Origin: Coxiella endosymbiont of Dermacentor marginatus
GTDB lineage: Bacteria; Pseudomonadota; Gammaproteobacteria; Coxiellales; Coxiellaceae
DNA: 64,000 nucleotides
Assembly (NCBI RefSeq): GCF_907164955.1
Contig: NZ_OU015521.1
Coordinates: 558,001 to 622,000 of the forward strand
Reading direction: 5' to 3'
Part shown: piece by piece, positions 10,461 to 19,797 of the stretch
Layout of the letters: every line of letters starts with the position of its first letter
Position numbering within the stretch: position 1 is the stretch's first letter
Made by a program: the position numbers and the translations under genes
Notes under the pieces: model-generated
The model's database searches: none
Told to the model about the DNA's origin: nothing
What the model saw: only the letters and a program-made list of their open reading frames with translations

Positions 10461-10858
10461 TGTTGTAGTATGACTGTTCTAAATAGCTTTTGCTAACAAG
10501 CCATCTTTATTACATCTCGATTTATAGGAGACTTGTCTTATCTAATCGAAAGCTACTAAGGAGTATTTATTTTTTCCCTTATAGTTTTTTTATCAGGTGA
10601 GCAAGCCAAAAATAATGGTAGAGTAATAAAAGGAAGATGAGTGAGAAAGACTTAACCATTTAAAATCATTAAGATAATCAAGATAATCATGGAAACGACA
10701 AAGTGTAATAAGCTTGCTTATTACACTTTGTGCACTAATCATATGGAGGGAAATTTCATCTGCAATACATATCCTCTAAGTAAATGCTTTAAGTAAATGC
10801 TTTAATGACTTGTTATTTTATTAAAAATCGTTATCATCTCTGATCCTAGGACATTCAT
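10461..10858. other. Gene-free spacer with a perfect palindrome
   Basis: No coding frame is recognisable between lspA and tRNA-Lys. The spacer holds the palindrome at 10698-10731, listed separately, and a short direct repeat (AAGTAAATGCTTT, twice) around 10778-10803. Confidence 0.5.
10698..10731. repeat. 34-bp perfect inverted repeat
   Basis: The left arm ACAAAGTGTAATAAGC (10698-10713) is the exact reverse complement of the right arm at 10716-10731, separated by TT. No T run follows on either side, so it is not a textbook intrinsic terminator. It lies between lspA and tRNA-Lys and could end transcription from lspA or bind a dimeric protein. Confidence 0.8.
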
Positions 10859-10931
10859 GGGCCGTTAGCTCAGATGGTAGAGCAGCGGACTTTTAATCCG
10901 TTGGTCATAGGTTCAAATCCTATACGGCCCA
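10859..10931 (+). tRNA. tRNA-Lys (UUU)
   Basis: A 73-nt cloverleaf: acceptor GGGCCGT pairs with ACGGCCC, the D arm is GCTC/GAGC, the anticodon arm GCGGA/TCCGT encloses loop CTTTTAA with anticodon TTT, and the T arm is ATAGG/CCTAT with TTCAAAT. Discriminator is A. The following bases read CTA rather than CCA, so the CCA end would have to be added or repaired enzymatically. Confidence 0.95.
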
Positions 10932-10938
10932 CTACCCC

Positions 10939-10955
10939 TCCTATACAGTCCACCA
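10939..10955 (+). repeat. Partial duplicate of the tRNA-Lys 3' end
   Basis: The 17-nt sequence TCCTATACAGTCCACCA repeats the end of the adjacent tRNA (10918-10934) with three mismatches. Unlike the intact gene, this copy carries a CCA end. It may be the relic of a second tandem tRNA-Lys or of an attachment-site duplication. Confidence 0.55.
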
Positions 10956-11219
10956 CCCCGAAAAAGTCCATTTTGGAGGTATGAATTTTTCTTTTTCTAT
11001 TTCTGGGTACTTTTTGCTTGTATAGGGTACTCTAACAAGTAATCAACAATTTTTGAATTATATAAAATAAAGTTGGAATAGAGATGATGATATAATCAGA
11101 ATCAATAACTAGAGAAGATAGTTATCTTTCGTATAAGTGAACACAGATGTCCATTCTTTTTGAGTGATTATGGCCGTAGGGATCTCAAGATTTTAAGGTT
11201 TCAATTTCTCTCGTTTTCT

Positions 11220-11990
11220 CTACTTTCTCTTTTGAAGTGGAAAATTATCAATCAATCGGATGTTGCCGATGTGAATTGCTGCGAATCGCCGTCCTTTATA
11301 ATCTTCAATATAATCAACATCTATTCCCTTTTGAATTAATGCACTTTTGATTTTATCACAGGAAATGGATGAGTGAAAAATCTCAGAAAAGTATTTCGCT
11401 AATTGAAATTGCTCTTTTGTCAAACGATTATTCCGTGAACTTAAAGGCAAGCCAAATTCGTTTCGGACAGTCTTACACTCTACAATTTGAGTCTCCAAGA
11501 AGAAGGCCTCAGCTAAACCTTTTATGAGTTGAAGTTGTTGATAGTCCTTTTCACCAAAATAACTGCGAGTTGGCCTTATCAAAAGTAATAATTTCATTAC
11601 AATTGTTAAAACCCCATCGAAATGCCCTGGGCGAAACATTGTTTCTTGATATTGTGATGTAGTGTTAATTATTTTATAGGTGAAATTGTCAGGATAAAGC
11701 TCCTCGTAGGAGGGTATCAAAATATAATCAACGCCGCAGTTTTTAGCCAATGTAATATCTTGGTCTTCCGAGCGAGGGTAATTTTTAAAATCATTACGGT
11801 CATTGAATTGAGTAGGATTAATAAACAAGCTTAAAATGGTTAACTCATTTTCTTTTTTTGACCGTTGTAATAAGCTTGCATGTCCAACATGCAAGCTACC
11901 CATAGTAGGTACAAAACCCGTAGTAATTTCTTTTGGTAAAGTTTTTTTGATTGATAACCAATCAGATACTGTGTTAATTATTTCAGGCAT
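11220..11990 (-). CDS. panC: Pantothenate synthetase
   Basis: Joins pantoate and beta-alanine using ATP to give pantothenate (vitamin B5). The nucleotidyltransferase core is clear: PTMGSLHVGH (28-37), NPTQF, FGEKDYQQL (from 145) and SSRN (184-187). The 256 residues are about 27 shorter than E. coli PanC. The deficit lies in the C-terminal domain, which jumps from DYIEDYKG directly to the final FAAIHIGNIRLIDN segment. All catalytic motifs are in the retained part. It is the second gene of a panB-panC pair with a 6-nt spacer. Confidence 0.93.
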   Translation of the reverse strand: MPEIINTVSDWLSIKKTLPKEITTGFVPTMGSLHVGHASLLQRSKKENELTILSLFINPTQFNDRNDFKNYPRSEDQDITLAKNCGVDYILIPSYEELYPDNFTYKIINTTSQYQETMFRPGHFDGVLTIVMKLLLLIRPTRSYFGEKDYQQLQLIKGLAEAFFLETQIVECKTVRNEFGLPLSSRNNRLTKEQFQLAKYFSEIFHSSISCDKIKSALIQKGIDVDYIEDYKGRRFAAIHIGNIRLIDNFPLQKRK

Positions 11991-11996
11991 ATTTAT

Positions 11997-12785
11997 TTAA
12001 TAGCAGTGTTTTTCAATACTAGGAAAAGTTGACGTTTTTACTTCTTGATTGAAATCATCTAATGCATTTTTAATAAGTTCAAAGCCATTTAAAAATTTTT
12101 TTAAATACTTAGGCTTGAATTGAATATTCATACCTAAAAGATCTTGTAATACGAGAACCTGCCCTGAAGTATGAGGGCCTGCTCCAATACCGATGGTGGG
12201 AATAGTGATAAAATTTGTTACTTCTTTGGCTAAAATGTTGGGTATACATTCTAATACGAGGGCAAAACATCCTGCATCTGTTAGTGCTTCAGCATCCTTT
12301 TTTAATTTATCGGCTACTGATTGATTTTTACCCTGAACTTTAAAACCACCGATAGCATAGATAGATTGAGGAGTTAACCCAAGATGCCCCACAACGGGAA
12401 TTCCCGATTTTACAATATGGTGAATTAATTTTAAATTTCCATCAGCGCCTTCTAATTTGATAGCGTTGGCTCCTGATTGCATTATCTTTTCAACGGCTGT
12501 CATACTAGCAGTTAAATCTTTCCGATAAGAGCAAAAAGGCATGTCGCCAATGAGAAATTTATTAGGAGCACCTTTTGCTACCGCTTGGATATGCTGTGTC
12601 ATTATGGTTACAGTTGCTGGAAGAGTGGTTAAATGACCATACATGATCATAGAAAGACTGTCACCTATTAAAATACAATCCACTTGACTTTGTGAGATAA
12701 TATAAGCAGACCAATAATCATAGCAGGTTACCATGCTAATCTTTTTATTATTTTCTTTCATAAATTGAAAATCATAAATATTCAT
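11997..12785 (-). CDS. panB: 3-methyl-2-oxobutanoate hydroxymethyltransferase
   Basis: First committed step of pantothenate synthesis: transfers a hydroxymethyl group from methylene-tetrahydrofolate to alpha-ketoisovalerate. The TIM-barrel signatures are present: metal ligands in GDS (41-43) and DMPF (81-84), substrate-binding GHLGLTPQ (133-140), and the catalytic Glu179 in LVLECIP. At 262 residues it has normal length. It is upstream of panC on the minus strand, the usual order. No ketopantoate reductase (panE) or panD is in this window, so the full pathway cannot be judged from here. Confidence 0.95.
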   Translation of the reverse strand: MNIYDFQFMKENNKKISMVTCYDYWSAYIISQSQVDCILIGDSLSMIMYGHLTTLPATVTIMTQHIQAVAKGAPNKFLIGDMPFCSYRKDLTASMTAVEKIMQSGANAIKLEGADGNLKLIHHIVKSGIPVVGHLGLTPQSIYAIGGFKVQGKNQSVADKLKKDAEALTDAGCFALVLECIPNILAKEVTNFITIPTIGIGAGPHTSGQVLVLQDLLGMNIQFKPKYLKKFLNGFELIKNALDDFNQEVKTSTFPSIEKHCY

Positions 12786-13952
12786 AGGTATTATCGAAAG
12801 TTAAAAATAATGCAATGATGGGAAAAGATTGAGTCGAGCAAATAATTCCGCACAGAACTGTCGCATAAAATTAAGTCCTTTTTTAAATTTGAAAGAGGAT
12901 AAACTTAAACAGAAGAAAAGGCAAGATGATTTGGTAAACCTCAGAACAGTTTTTTAGATCAGTTTATGGCTTAACGATTCTACAGTAACTAAATTAGGAT
13001 AGAAGTAGAGATTGGTCAGAAAAAACCAGTGTAGCAAAAAGCTAATCCACAGCGAATAGTTGGAGACTTTAGTAAAATCTTGTTCCTAAGTATTTAAGAT
13101 GGATTTAAACTGCATCTTCGAAATCGAAGTCACTTAGCAGTGAAAAGCATAATAACCAAATTTCAAACAACCGAACGAAATAATTTTTTTACTTTATACT
13201 GACGGATCTTAACAATGATACTGAATAAAATATTAATGTATGATGCTAGTCGCCTACATTAGATAATTACTCGATTTCTTAAAAGAGATCATGTCCTTGG
13301 ATCTTTGAAAAAAATAAAAAAGTCTCATGAAGAAATTCTATGCAAATCAACAATCTGATCTGGGAAGATACAGAGTCGTGTAGGTTACAAATATGGAAAA
13401 CAATCTAAACTCTAATAAAGCACAGTCCATACCAGAAAAAGAACAAACATTCCCATACATGAGTTCCTTCACTTCGGTTAGGAAAGAATTATGAAACGTT
13501 CCAATGAAGTCGATAAGTATAAAGAAGGATGGTATCGTACTTAGGATGTTGTTTTGATCATTTGAGATGCCATGATAAAACTGATACATATAAATGTAAT
13601 TCATCTATCGCAATCGTTTAACGATACCATTAAATAATGTGGCAATCATGTTAAAGTAGATCGAAAAGTTCTACGTGGGGTATATATTGATCGTCGAGGA
13701 TGGGAATGGGTTCGGAAAATTTACTATTACAAAATTGCTCCAACTTTAATTAGTGATTAAGTAATCCAACTAATCTGTATAACTTAAATATGTTAAGTTA
13801 TAAATTATCGTCATGCTATGAGACTGTGTGTTGGGCGCGTGCTTTGTTTCCTACTTTATTACATATCTTTTTTGCAGGATAACTAAGAAAATCATATAAT
13901 AAACAAAGCTTATCTTTGTCAGAGTTCAGTAAAAAATGAGAAGGAAAATGAT
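12786..13952. other. Gene-free, decayed stretch
   Basis: No intact gene is supported in these 1.2 kb. A short forward frame at 13675-13749 looks like the start of a P-loop kinase and is listed separately. The remainder contains frequent stops and no family signature. Confidence 0.5.
13675..13749 (+). pseudogene. Possible remnant of a P-loop nucleotide kinase
   Basis: A GTG-initiated frame of 24 codons reads VGYILIVEDGNGFGKFTITK followed by LLQL and a stop. The pattern E-x-G-x-G-x-G-K-x-T with following KLL resembles the N-terminus of thymidylate or deoxynucleoside kinases (IEG-DGSGK-T-AKLL). Nothing after the stop continues the similarity. This could be chance; I give it as a weak candidate. 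Confidence 0.25.
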
Positions 13953-14159
13953 GTGAATATAGCAGGTGATCGCAATCTTACAGATTCTCCTTGTGTTGGT
14001 ATTTGCAGTGCAGCAGCCTTAGGGGATGAAATTTGTATTGGTTGTAGACGTACTTTTAAGGAAGTTTGTCGATGGAACTTTTTGTCTGATGAAGAAAAGA
14101 TTGCGATTAATCTTCGTTTAGCTCAAGAATCGGAAAAAAATTATTTTATTAAGGAATAG
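13953..14159 (+). CDS. DUF1289 family protein
   Basis: A small cysteine protein of 68 residues with the DUF1289 pattern: SPCVGIC (Cys14, Cys18), then CIGCRRT (Cys28, Cys31), then a W in the E-x-x-x-W position and a DEEK segment. The family probably binds a metal ion; its function is not known. The start is GTG, preceded by AAGGAA; an ATG two bases upstream is immediately closed by TGA. It lies shortly before prfB on the same strand. Confidence 0.8.
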   Translation: MNIAGDRNLTDSPCVGICSAAALGDEICIGCRRTFKEVCRWNFLSDEEKIAINLRLAQESEKNYFIKE

Positions 14160-14269
14160 AAAGCTTAAGCTCTCTGAAAGGACTTGTGTTAATTGTGAAG
14201 AACTACAAAAAATTATTCAAAAATTGGAATCATGTTACAGTGATATCCTACTTTTTTAAGGAAAGAAAG

Positions 14270-15383
14270 ATGTTAGAAATAAATACGTTAATTGAAAACC
14301 TTGATGATCTCAAGAGCCGTAGTCAGGCATTGCGAGATTATCTTTGACCTTGATACTAAAAGAACACGATTATTAGAGATTCAAAATGAATTAATGAACC
14401 CGGCTCTTTGGGAAAATCCCGAAGAGGCACGATCCTTAAATCGTAAACGATCTGAATTAGAAATTCTTGTTCGTCAATGCGATGAGGTTGAACAAAGAAT
14501 CAACAATACCGTTGAATTAATTTCTCTTTTGAAAGAAGAACAAGATGTTGATTTGAAAAAAGAATTAAATAATGAAATTGAATGCATTGAAAATAAAATT
14601 AGGAAGGTGGAATTTCAACGAATGTTTTCCGAAAAAATGGATTCTCGAAATGCTTATTTAGATATTCAAGCGGGCTCAGGCGGAATGGAGGCTCAGGATT
14701 GGGCGGAAATGCTTTTGCGCATGTATTTGCGTTGGGGGGATAAACATGGATTCACTACTACTTTAACAGAAGTTTCTCCAGGTGAGGCGGTTGGAATTAA
14801 AAGCGCTACTGTAGAGTTTAAAGGAGAGTACGTTTATGGATGGTTACGCACCGAAACAGGTGTTCATCGGCTAGTGCGTAAATCACCTTTTGATTCTGGT
14901 AATCGTCGACATACGTCCTTTACTTCTGTATTTATTTCCCCAGAAATAGAAGAAGGTATTGATATCGAAATTAATCCTGCTGAGTTGCGAATTGATACCT
15001 ATCGTGCCAGCGGTGCTGGTGGTCAGCATGTGAATCGAACGGACTCGGCTGTGCGTATTACCCATATATCAACTGGTATTGTTGTTCAATGTCAGAATGA
15101 CCGATCGCAACACAAAAATAAAGCTCAGGCAATGAAACAACTTCGAGCAAAGCTCTATGAATTGGAAATAACTAAACAACGTGAGAAACAAGCTGCTCTT
15201 GAAGCTTCTAAATCAGAAATTAGTTGGGGAAGTCAAATTCGTTCTTATGTTCTAGATGCATCTCGAATAAAAGATTTGCGAACAGGGATTGAAACGAGTA
15301 ATGTTCAGGCTGTTTTAGATGGAGATATCGATTTGTTTATTGAAGCATGTTTAAAGAAGAAGAATAATTCATTGGATTCCTAA
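14270..15383 (+). CDS. prfB: Peptide chain release factor 2 (programmed +1 frameshift)
   Basis: Recognises UAA and UGA stop codons and triggers peptide release. Translation starts at ATG 14270, preceded by AAGGA, reads 25 codons, and meets an in-frame TGA at 14345-14347. The rest of the protein continues in the +1 frame from 14346, giving 370 residues, as in E. coli. The SPF recognition tripeptide is at about 205-207 and the catalytic GGQ at 250-252. The frameshift makes RF2 synthesis depend on RF2 level, a well-established autoregulation. lysS follows on the same strand, as in E. coli. Confidence 0.96.
14336..14348 (+). promoter_or_regulatory. prfB: RF2 +1 programmed frameshift site
   Basis: The sequence GATTATCTTTGAC contains the classic slip codon CTT followed by TGA and C, the weakest stop context. 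The ribosome slips from CTT to TTT and continues with GAC. In E. coli an AGGGGG Shine-Dalgarno-like element sits three bases upstream of CTT. Here that position reads GCGAGAT, a much poorer match to the anti-Shine-Dalgarno sequence. Confidence 0.9.
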
Positions 15384-15419
15384 TCCTTTTCAAATACGCT
15401 CGTAATTTTTGCTTGTTTA

Positions 15420-16943
15420 ATGGGCAATAAGATGAAATTAAAAGATCAAATCAAAGAAGAAAATGAACAAATTATGCAACGTAAGTTGAAACTTGCTAGA
15501 TTGCGTAAATTAGGTCAGGCTTATCCCAATGATTTTAAGCGAGACAGTTTAGCGTCTGATTTACATGCCGTTTATAATCAATATACAGAAGAAATTTTAG
15601 CGCAAAAGGCTGTGTTTGTTAAAATGGCAGGACGTATGATGACTCGCCGTCTTATGGGAAAAGCCAGTTTTGCCCATATTCAAGATATGACAGGGCGCAT
15701 GCAAATTTACATTACTCAAGACAATTTGCCAGAAGGTGTTTACTCTGAATTTAAAAATTGGGACCTTGGTGATATTATTGGTGTTGAAGGCGAACTTTTT
15801 AAAACAAAAACTAGAGAATTATCTGTTAAAGTTAAAGAAATTCGATTGTTAACTAAAGCATTACGTCCTATGCCAGATAAATTTCATGGACTTCACGATC
15901 AAAAACAGCGTTTTCGCCAGCGCTATCTCGATTTAATCGTTAATGAAACGTCTCATCGTTTATTTCAAATGCGTTCGCATATTATGGTACAAATTCGTCG
16001 TTTTTTAGATGATCGCGGTTTTATAGAAGTCGAAACGCCTATGATGCATCCTTTAGCAGGAGGTGCAGTTGCATGCCCTTTTGAAACTCACCACAATGCG
16101 ATGAATATTGATCTATATTTGCGTATCGCTCCCGAATTGTATTTAAAACGGTTAGTGATTGGTGGTTTTGAAAAGGTTTATGAAATTAACCGAAATTTCC
16201 GAAATGAAGGAATTTCGACCCGGCATAATCCGGAATTTACCATGTTGGAGTTTTATCAAGCCTATACAACGTATGAAGAAATGATGCTGCTTACTGAAGA
16301 GATGATCCGATATTTAGCCGAAAAAATTTTTGGCCGATTTCAGATGATTTATCAAAACGTTGAGATTGATTTGAGTAAACCGTTCCCTCGTTTGTCTTTA
16401 CGTGAAGCAATCCTAAAATTTAATTCTGAAATAAAAAGCGATCAGATTGATGATTTTAACAAAGCATGTGCCTTAGCTAATCAATATGAAATTGCTATTC
16501 CTAAACATTATGGTTTAGGAAAAATTCAAACGGAGTTATTTGAAAAGCTCGTCGAAGCAAAGTTACAACAACCTATTTTTATTACTCATTTCCCTAAAGA
16601 AGTATCACCGTTATCCAGAAGCAATGAGGTTAATAATTTTGTTACAGATCGTTTTGAATTTTATATCGGAGGCCGAGAAATTGCGAACGGATTTTCTGAA
16701 TTAAATGACCCGGAAGATCAAGCAGCTCGTTTTCGTGAACAGTTAAAAGCTCGCGATGCGGGAAATTCGGAAGCAATGAACTTTGACAAAGATTATATTA
16801 CGGCACTGGAATACGGTCTCCCGCCTACTGGGGGCGAAGGTATCGGTATTGATCGTCTGGTAATGTTTTTTACAGATAGTTCTTCCATCCGAGATGTAAT
16901 TCTATTTCCTCTATTACGGATTAAAAATGAAAATAGAGCTTAA
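15420..16943 (+). CDS. lysS: Lysyl-tRNA synthetase (class II)
   Basis: Charges tRNA-Lys. The N-terminal OB-fold anticodon-binding domain (about 60-150) is followed by the class II catalytic core, with motif 2 in FRNEGISTRHNPEFTMLEF and motif 3 in GIGIDRLVM near the C-terminus. The 507 residues match the family (about 505). Two starts are possible: ATG 15420 with no visible ribosome site, or ATG 15432 preceded by GGG; the second gives MKLKDQIKEE. It lies directly after prfB. Its substrate tRNA-Lys is encoded at 10859. Confidence 0.95.
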   Translation: MGNKMKLKDQIKEENEQIMQRKLKLARLRKLGQAYPNDFKRDSLASDLHAVYNQYTEEILAQKAVFVKMAGRMMTRRLMGKASFAHIQDMTGRMQIYITQDNLPEGVYSEFKNWDLGDIIGVEGELFKTKTRELSVKVKEIRLLTKALRPMPDKFHGLHDQKQRFRQRYLDLIVNETSHRLFQMRSHIMVQIRRFLDDRGFIEVETPMMHPLAGGAVACPFETHHNAMNIDLYLRIAPELYLKRLVIGGFEKVYEINRNFRNEGISTRHNPEFTMLEFYQAYTTYEEMMLLTEEMIRYLAEKIFGRFQMIYQNVEIDLSKPFPRLSLREAILKFNSEIKSDQIDDFNKACALANQYEIAIPKHYGLGKIQTELFEKLVEAKLQQPIFITHFPKEVSPLSRSNEVNNFVTDRFEFYIGGREIANGFSELNDPEDQAARFREQLKARDAGNSEAMNFDKDYITALEYGLPPTGGEGIGIDRLVMFFTDSSSIRDVILFPLLRIKNENRA

Positions 16944-16983
16944 TTATTAAAAATCTGAGATAAATATAAACTTCTTGAGATTT

Positions 16984-17736
16984 TTAACTTTCTAATTTTT
17001 CCGAGACGACGGTAATATTTGTCAATGTAACTTGATTAAAAAGAATGTTGTTATCAGCAGCAGTATCCTGAATGACAATTAATAATTTGTATTCTTTATT
17101 TTCTTTTGAAGCTACTTCAACAATAACCCCTACATTTTGATTATTTTGGTTTTTTAATTTATCTCCAGGTGCTGGTAAAATTTGGCAAATAACATTGGCG
17201 CGATAAAGATGACGTTTTAATTTTCCAAGGTAGTGCGTACGTGCAATAATCTCTTGACCAATATAACATCCTTTGGTAAAGCTTATAGCTCCCCATTGTT
17301 GCAAATTTATCATTTGAGGAATTAAGCTAGCTGTAGTTTGAGGATAAATCCATACTAAACCAATATCGATATTTAGAGTACGCCAAGCATTTTCCTTAAT
17401 TTCGGTCATGTTGATATCATGCGGAGGTTTAATTGACATTAAATCAGTGACAGCTGCTAATTCTACTTTAGAAAAAACAGCATACTTTTTTAAATGATTA
17501 AGAGTAGACGGAACCATCGATTTTGGGAGCAAAAAATAATAATTGCTTTCTTGTCGGAAAATGTAAAAATTCGCAATCGTTCGGCCCTTGTGATCACAGC
17601 ACGCACTCAGTGATCCTTGAGTCCCCGTGATCTTATATACGTCACAGGTGATTTGACCTTGTAAAAAAGTGGTGGAATTCACGCTACCAATGGTTATAGC
17701 TGCGAAGTAATTTAGTGGAATAGTGTAAGTTAGCAT
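16984..17736 (-). CDS. ygfZ: Folate-binding protein YgfZ
   Basis: Tetrahydrofolate-dependent protein of the GcvT-like fold that supports repair or assembly of iron-sulfur enzymes such as MiaB. The family signature KGCYIGQE, with its conserved cysteine, is present and followed by ARTHYLGKLKR. At 250 residues it is shorter than the E. coli protein (326), as in many bacteria. Fe-S enzymes such as LipA (56064) are potential beneficiaries. It is divergent from the MFS gene that follows. Confidence 0.88.
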   Translation of the reverse strand: MLTYTIPLNYFAAITIGSVNSTTFLQGQITCDVYKITGTQGSLSACCDHKGRTIANFYIFRQESNYYFLLPKSMVPSTLNHLKKYAVFSKVELAAVTDLMSIKPPHDINMTEIKENAWRTLNIDIGLVWIYPQTTASLIPQMINLQQWGAISFTKGCYIGQEIIARTHYLGKLKRHLYRANVICQILPAPGDKLKNQNNQNVGVIVEVASKENKEYKLLIVIQDTAADNNILFNQVTLTNITVVSEKLES

Positions 17737-17820
17737 AATGTCAAAAAATTATAACATCTCTTGCATTTTAATCCGAAATCATTATTATGCCAGCTCACTG
17801 CTGGGCAAAGGTAACCCATC

Positions 17821-19122
17821 ATGAAAACTTCAGTCAATCCATCTACTTGTTGGCAACCTGTGCAAGGCGAACCTCGTATTGCTCTTGCATGGTTTATGTG
17901 GGCCGCGACAGCTTTGTTTGTATTATTTCAGTTCTTTTTACAATTGTCCTCAGGTGAGATTGTTGGTGGTTTAATGAAAAGTTTTTCTTTGAGCGCTTTA
18001 GGCGGTGGAGTATTGGCTAGCACTTACTATTATATTTACGTAGCTCTGCAAACACCTGCAGGATTATTAATTGATCGTTTTGGGCCACGAAGATTACTTT
18101 CTTTAGGATCTTGGGTTTGTGCACTAGGCTGTTTATTATTTGGTTCTGCTCATCTCTTAATCTGGGCGATAATTGGTCGTCTCTTAATGGGTTTGGGTGC
18201 TGCTTTCGCTTTTATTGGATCTTTGAATGTTATCGCAAGATGGTTTCCTCCTAAACAATTCGCGTTAATGGCAGCAGTTGCCGAAACGATAGGTATGGGT
18301 GGGACTCTTTTAGGCGGCTTTTTTCTTGCAAATTTTGTTCAACGCATGGGTTGGCGTTACTCGATGATTGGAGCTGCAGCTATTGCAGTTGTTATCGGCG
18401 GGCTTGTTTGGATTATTGTTCGGGATGCGCCTCCAGGTTTGATTTTAGCTTCTTCTAAGAAGAAGTATCACAGAGTTGGGCAAGATTTCTATTTTCTCAT
18501 CAAAAAATCCAAAATTTGGTTAAATGGTCTCTATTCAGGGTTGATGTTTTCTATTATTACAGTGTTTGTTGCTCTATGGGCCATTCCCTATATGCAATTA
18601 GCCCATCACTTGAGTCTAGTTATGGCCAGTATTGTATGCAACTTGGTTTTTATTGGAGTAGGTTTGGCTGGTCCTGTAGTAGGTTGGTTGGATGGTCGTA
18701 TTACGGATCGTCGATGGCTTCTCTTGGTCTGTTCTTTAGTTTCAGCAGGGTTAATAACAGTTATTATTTACATGCCTCAATTATCATTGCCCACGGTAAT
18801 GAGTCTCATGATGTTATTGGGGATTTTTGCTAGCGGATATGTACTTACGTTTGGTATTGCTAACGAAATTGTACCGTCTCATATGCGTGGAACGAGTTTA
18901 GGTTTTGTTAATGCACTATCTGTAGGAGCTGCTCCTTTATTACAACCAATTATTGGTTTTGTTTTGCATCTTACAGCTCATTCTGTAACAAATGTTAGAG
19001 AATATTATTCTATACATAATTATCAAGAAGCATTAACTTTAATGCCGCTTTTGATTTTAATCGCAGGAATTTTAACAAAATGGATGCCAGTTAGAGGAAA
19101 AGAGCAAACCTCTCTAAAATGA
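17821..19122 (+). CDS. MFS transporter
   Basis: A 433-residue major facilitator superfamily protein with about twelve hydrophobic helices. Motif A between helices 2 and 3 reads GLLIDRFGPRR, and the segment NVIARWFPPKQ follows helix 4; a longer loop separates the two six-helix halves. Such proteins are numerous in Coxiella and Legionella, and the substrate cannot be read from sequence. It is divergent from ygfZ with about 84 bases between them, and the frame is intact. Confidence 0.85.
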   Translation: MKTSVNPSTCWQPVQGEPRIALAWFMWAATALFVLFQFFLQLSSGEIVGGLMKSFSLSALGGGVLASTYYYIYVALQTPAGLLIDRFGPRRLLSLGSWVCALGCLLFGSAHLLIWAIIGRLLMGLGAAFAFIGSLNVIARWFPPKQFALMAAVAETIGMGGTLLGGFFLANFVQRMGWRYSMIGAAAIAVVIGGLVWIIVRDAPPGLILASSKKKYHRVGQDFYFLIKKSKIWLNGLYSGLMFSIITVFVALWAIPYMQLAHHLSLVMASIVCNLVFIGVGLAGPVVGWLDGRITDRRWLLLVCSLVSAGLITVIIYMPQLSLPTVMSLMMLLGIFASGYVLTFGIANEIVPSHMRGTSLGFVNALSVGAAPLLQPIIGFVLHLTAHSVTNVREYYSIHNYQEALTLMPLLILIAGILTKWMPVRGKEQTSLK

Positions 19123-19449
19123 ATAAAGGTAATAATAAAGTAATAAAAAATTTCTTTGTGAGGAAGATGTGCACACCCTGATTCTGAAAAAGCCAGCAGA
19201 GAACCAAAGAGGGCCTTTGATAGCACTATTGTAAATCATCCACAATTCTTCACTCCCCCCCCTAGCAACTGGATGACAGTAGGAATCGTGTTATGAAAAC
19301 CCGATTCCTACTGGATAAGGTTTTATTCCTAATTTAAGCTAATTCTACATAACTTTGGATTTTTCTTCCCTACAGGGATTTTTCGTAACACTTACAATAT
19401 TATTTCCTGAAGTAGTAGCCTGAACAGACTAAATCGCCTACCATAGAAA
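19123..19449. other. Convergent spacer with inverted repeat and C tract
   Basis: Between the MFS gene and rplS (converging) there is no gene. It contains a run of eight C at about 19255-19262 and the inverted repeat at 19277-19313. Confidence 0.5.
19277..19313. terminator. Inverted repeat, possible bidirectional terminator
   Basis: CAGTAGGAATCG (19277-19288) is the exact reverse complement of CGATTCCTACTG (19302-19313), with a 13-nt loop. It lies between the convergent MFS gene and the rplS operon, where a shared terminator would be expected, but no strong T run follows on either strand. Confidence 0.45.
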
Positions 19450-19797
19450 TTATATTTTCTCTTTAATTCTTGCTTTACGACCGTGTAAATTGCGCAAATA
19501 ATAAAGCTTTGCGCGTCGTACATTACCTCGGCGTTTTACATTGATGAAAACGATTAGCGGACTATAAAGTTGGAAAACGCGTTCGACGCCTTCACCATGA
19601 GAAACTTTACGGACGGTGAAGGATGAGTTTAAACCACGACTGCGACGAGCAATCACTACTCCTTCAAAAGCTTGAAGCCGTTCCCGATTACCTTCTTTTA
19701 CTTTAACTTGCACAATTACGCTGTCTCCAGCGCGAAAATCAGGAATTTTTTTACCTTGAACTTGTTCTTGTTCCAGAGTTTGGATAATCGCATTCAC
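19450..19797 (-). CDS. rplS: 50S ribosomal protein L19
   Basis: Ribosomal protein L19, at the 30S-50S interface. The 115 residues show [20 protein letters not shown] and [14 protein letters not shown], typical of the family. The start is GTG at 19797, which overlaps the trmD stop in GTGA, so translation is probably coupled. It is last in the rpsP-(rimM)-trmD-rplS operon. Confidence 0.96.
   Translation of the reverse strand: MNAIIQTLEQEQVQGKKIPDFRAGDSVIVQVKVKEGNRERLQAFEGVVIARRSRGLNSSFTVRKVSHGEGVERVFQLYSPLIVFINVKRRGNVRRAKLYYLRNLHGRKARIKEKI

Noticed and set aside
10975-11025. GGAGGTATG followed by a 14-codon frame after tRNA-Lys
   Set aside because: The Shine-Dalgarno sequence touches the ATG, leaving no spacing, and the peptide is too short to judge.
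13347-13604. 85-codon open frame on the minus strand
   Set aside because: No ribosome site, unusual composition and no recognisable motif, in a stretch with decayed sequence.
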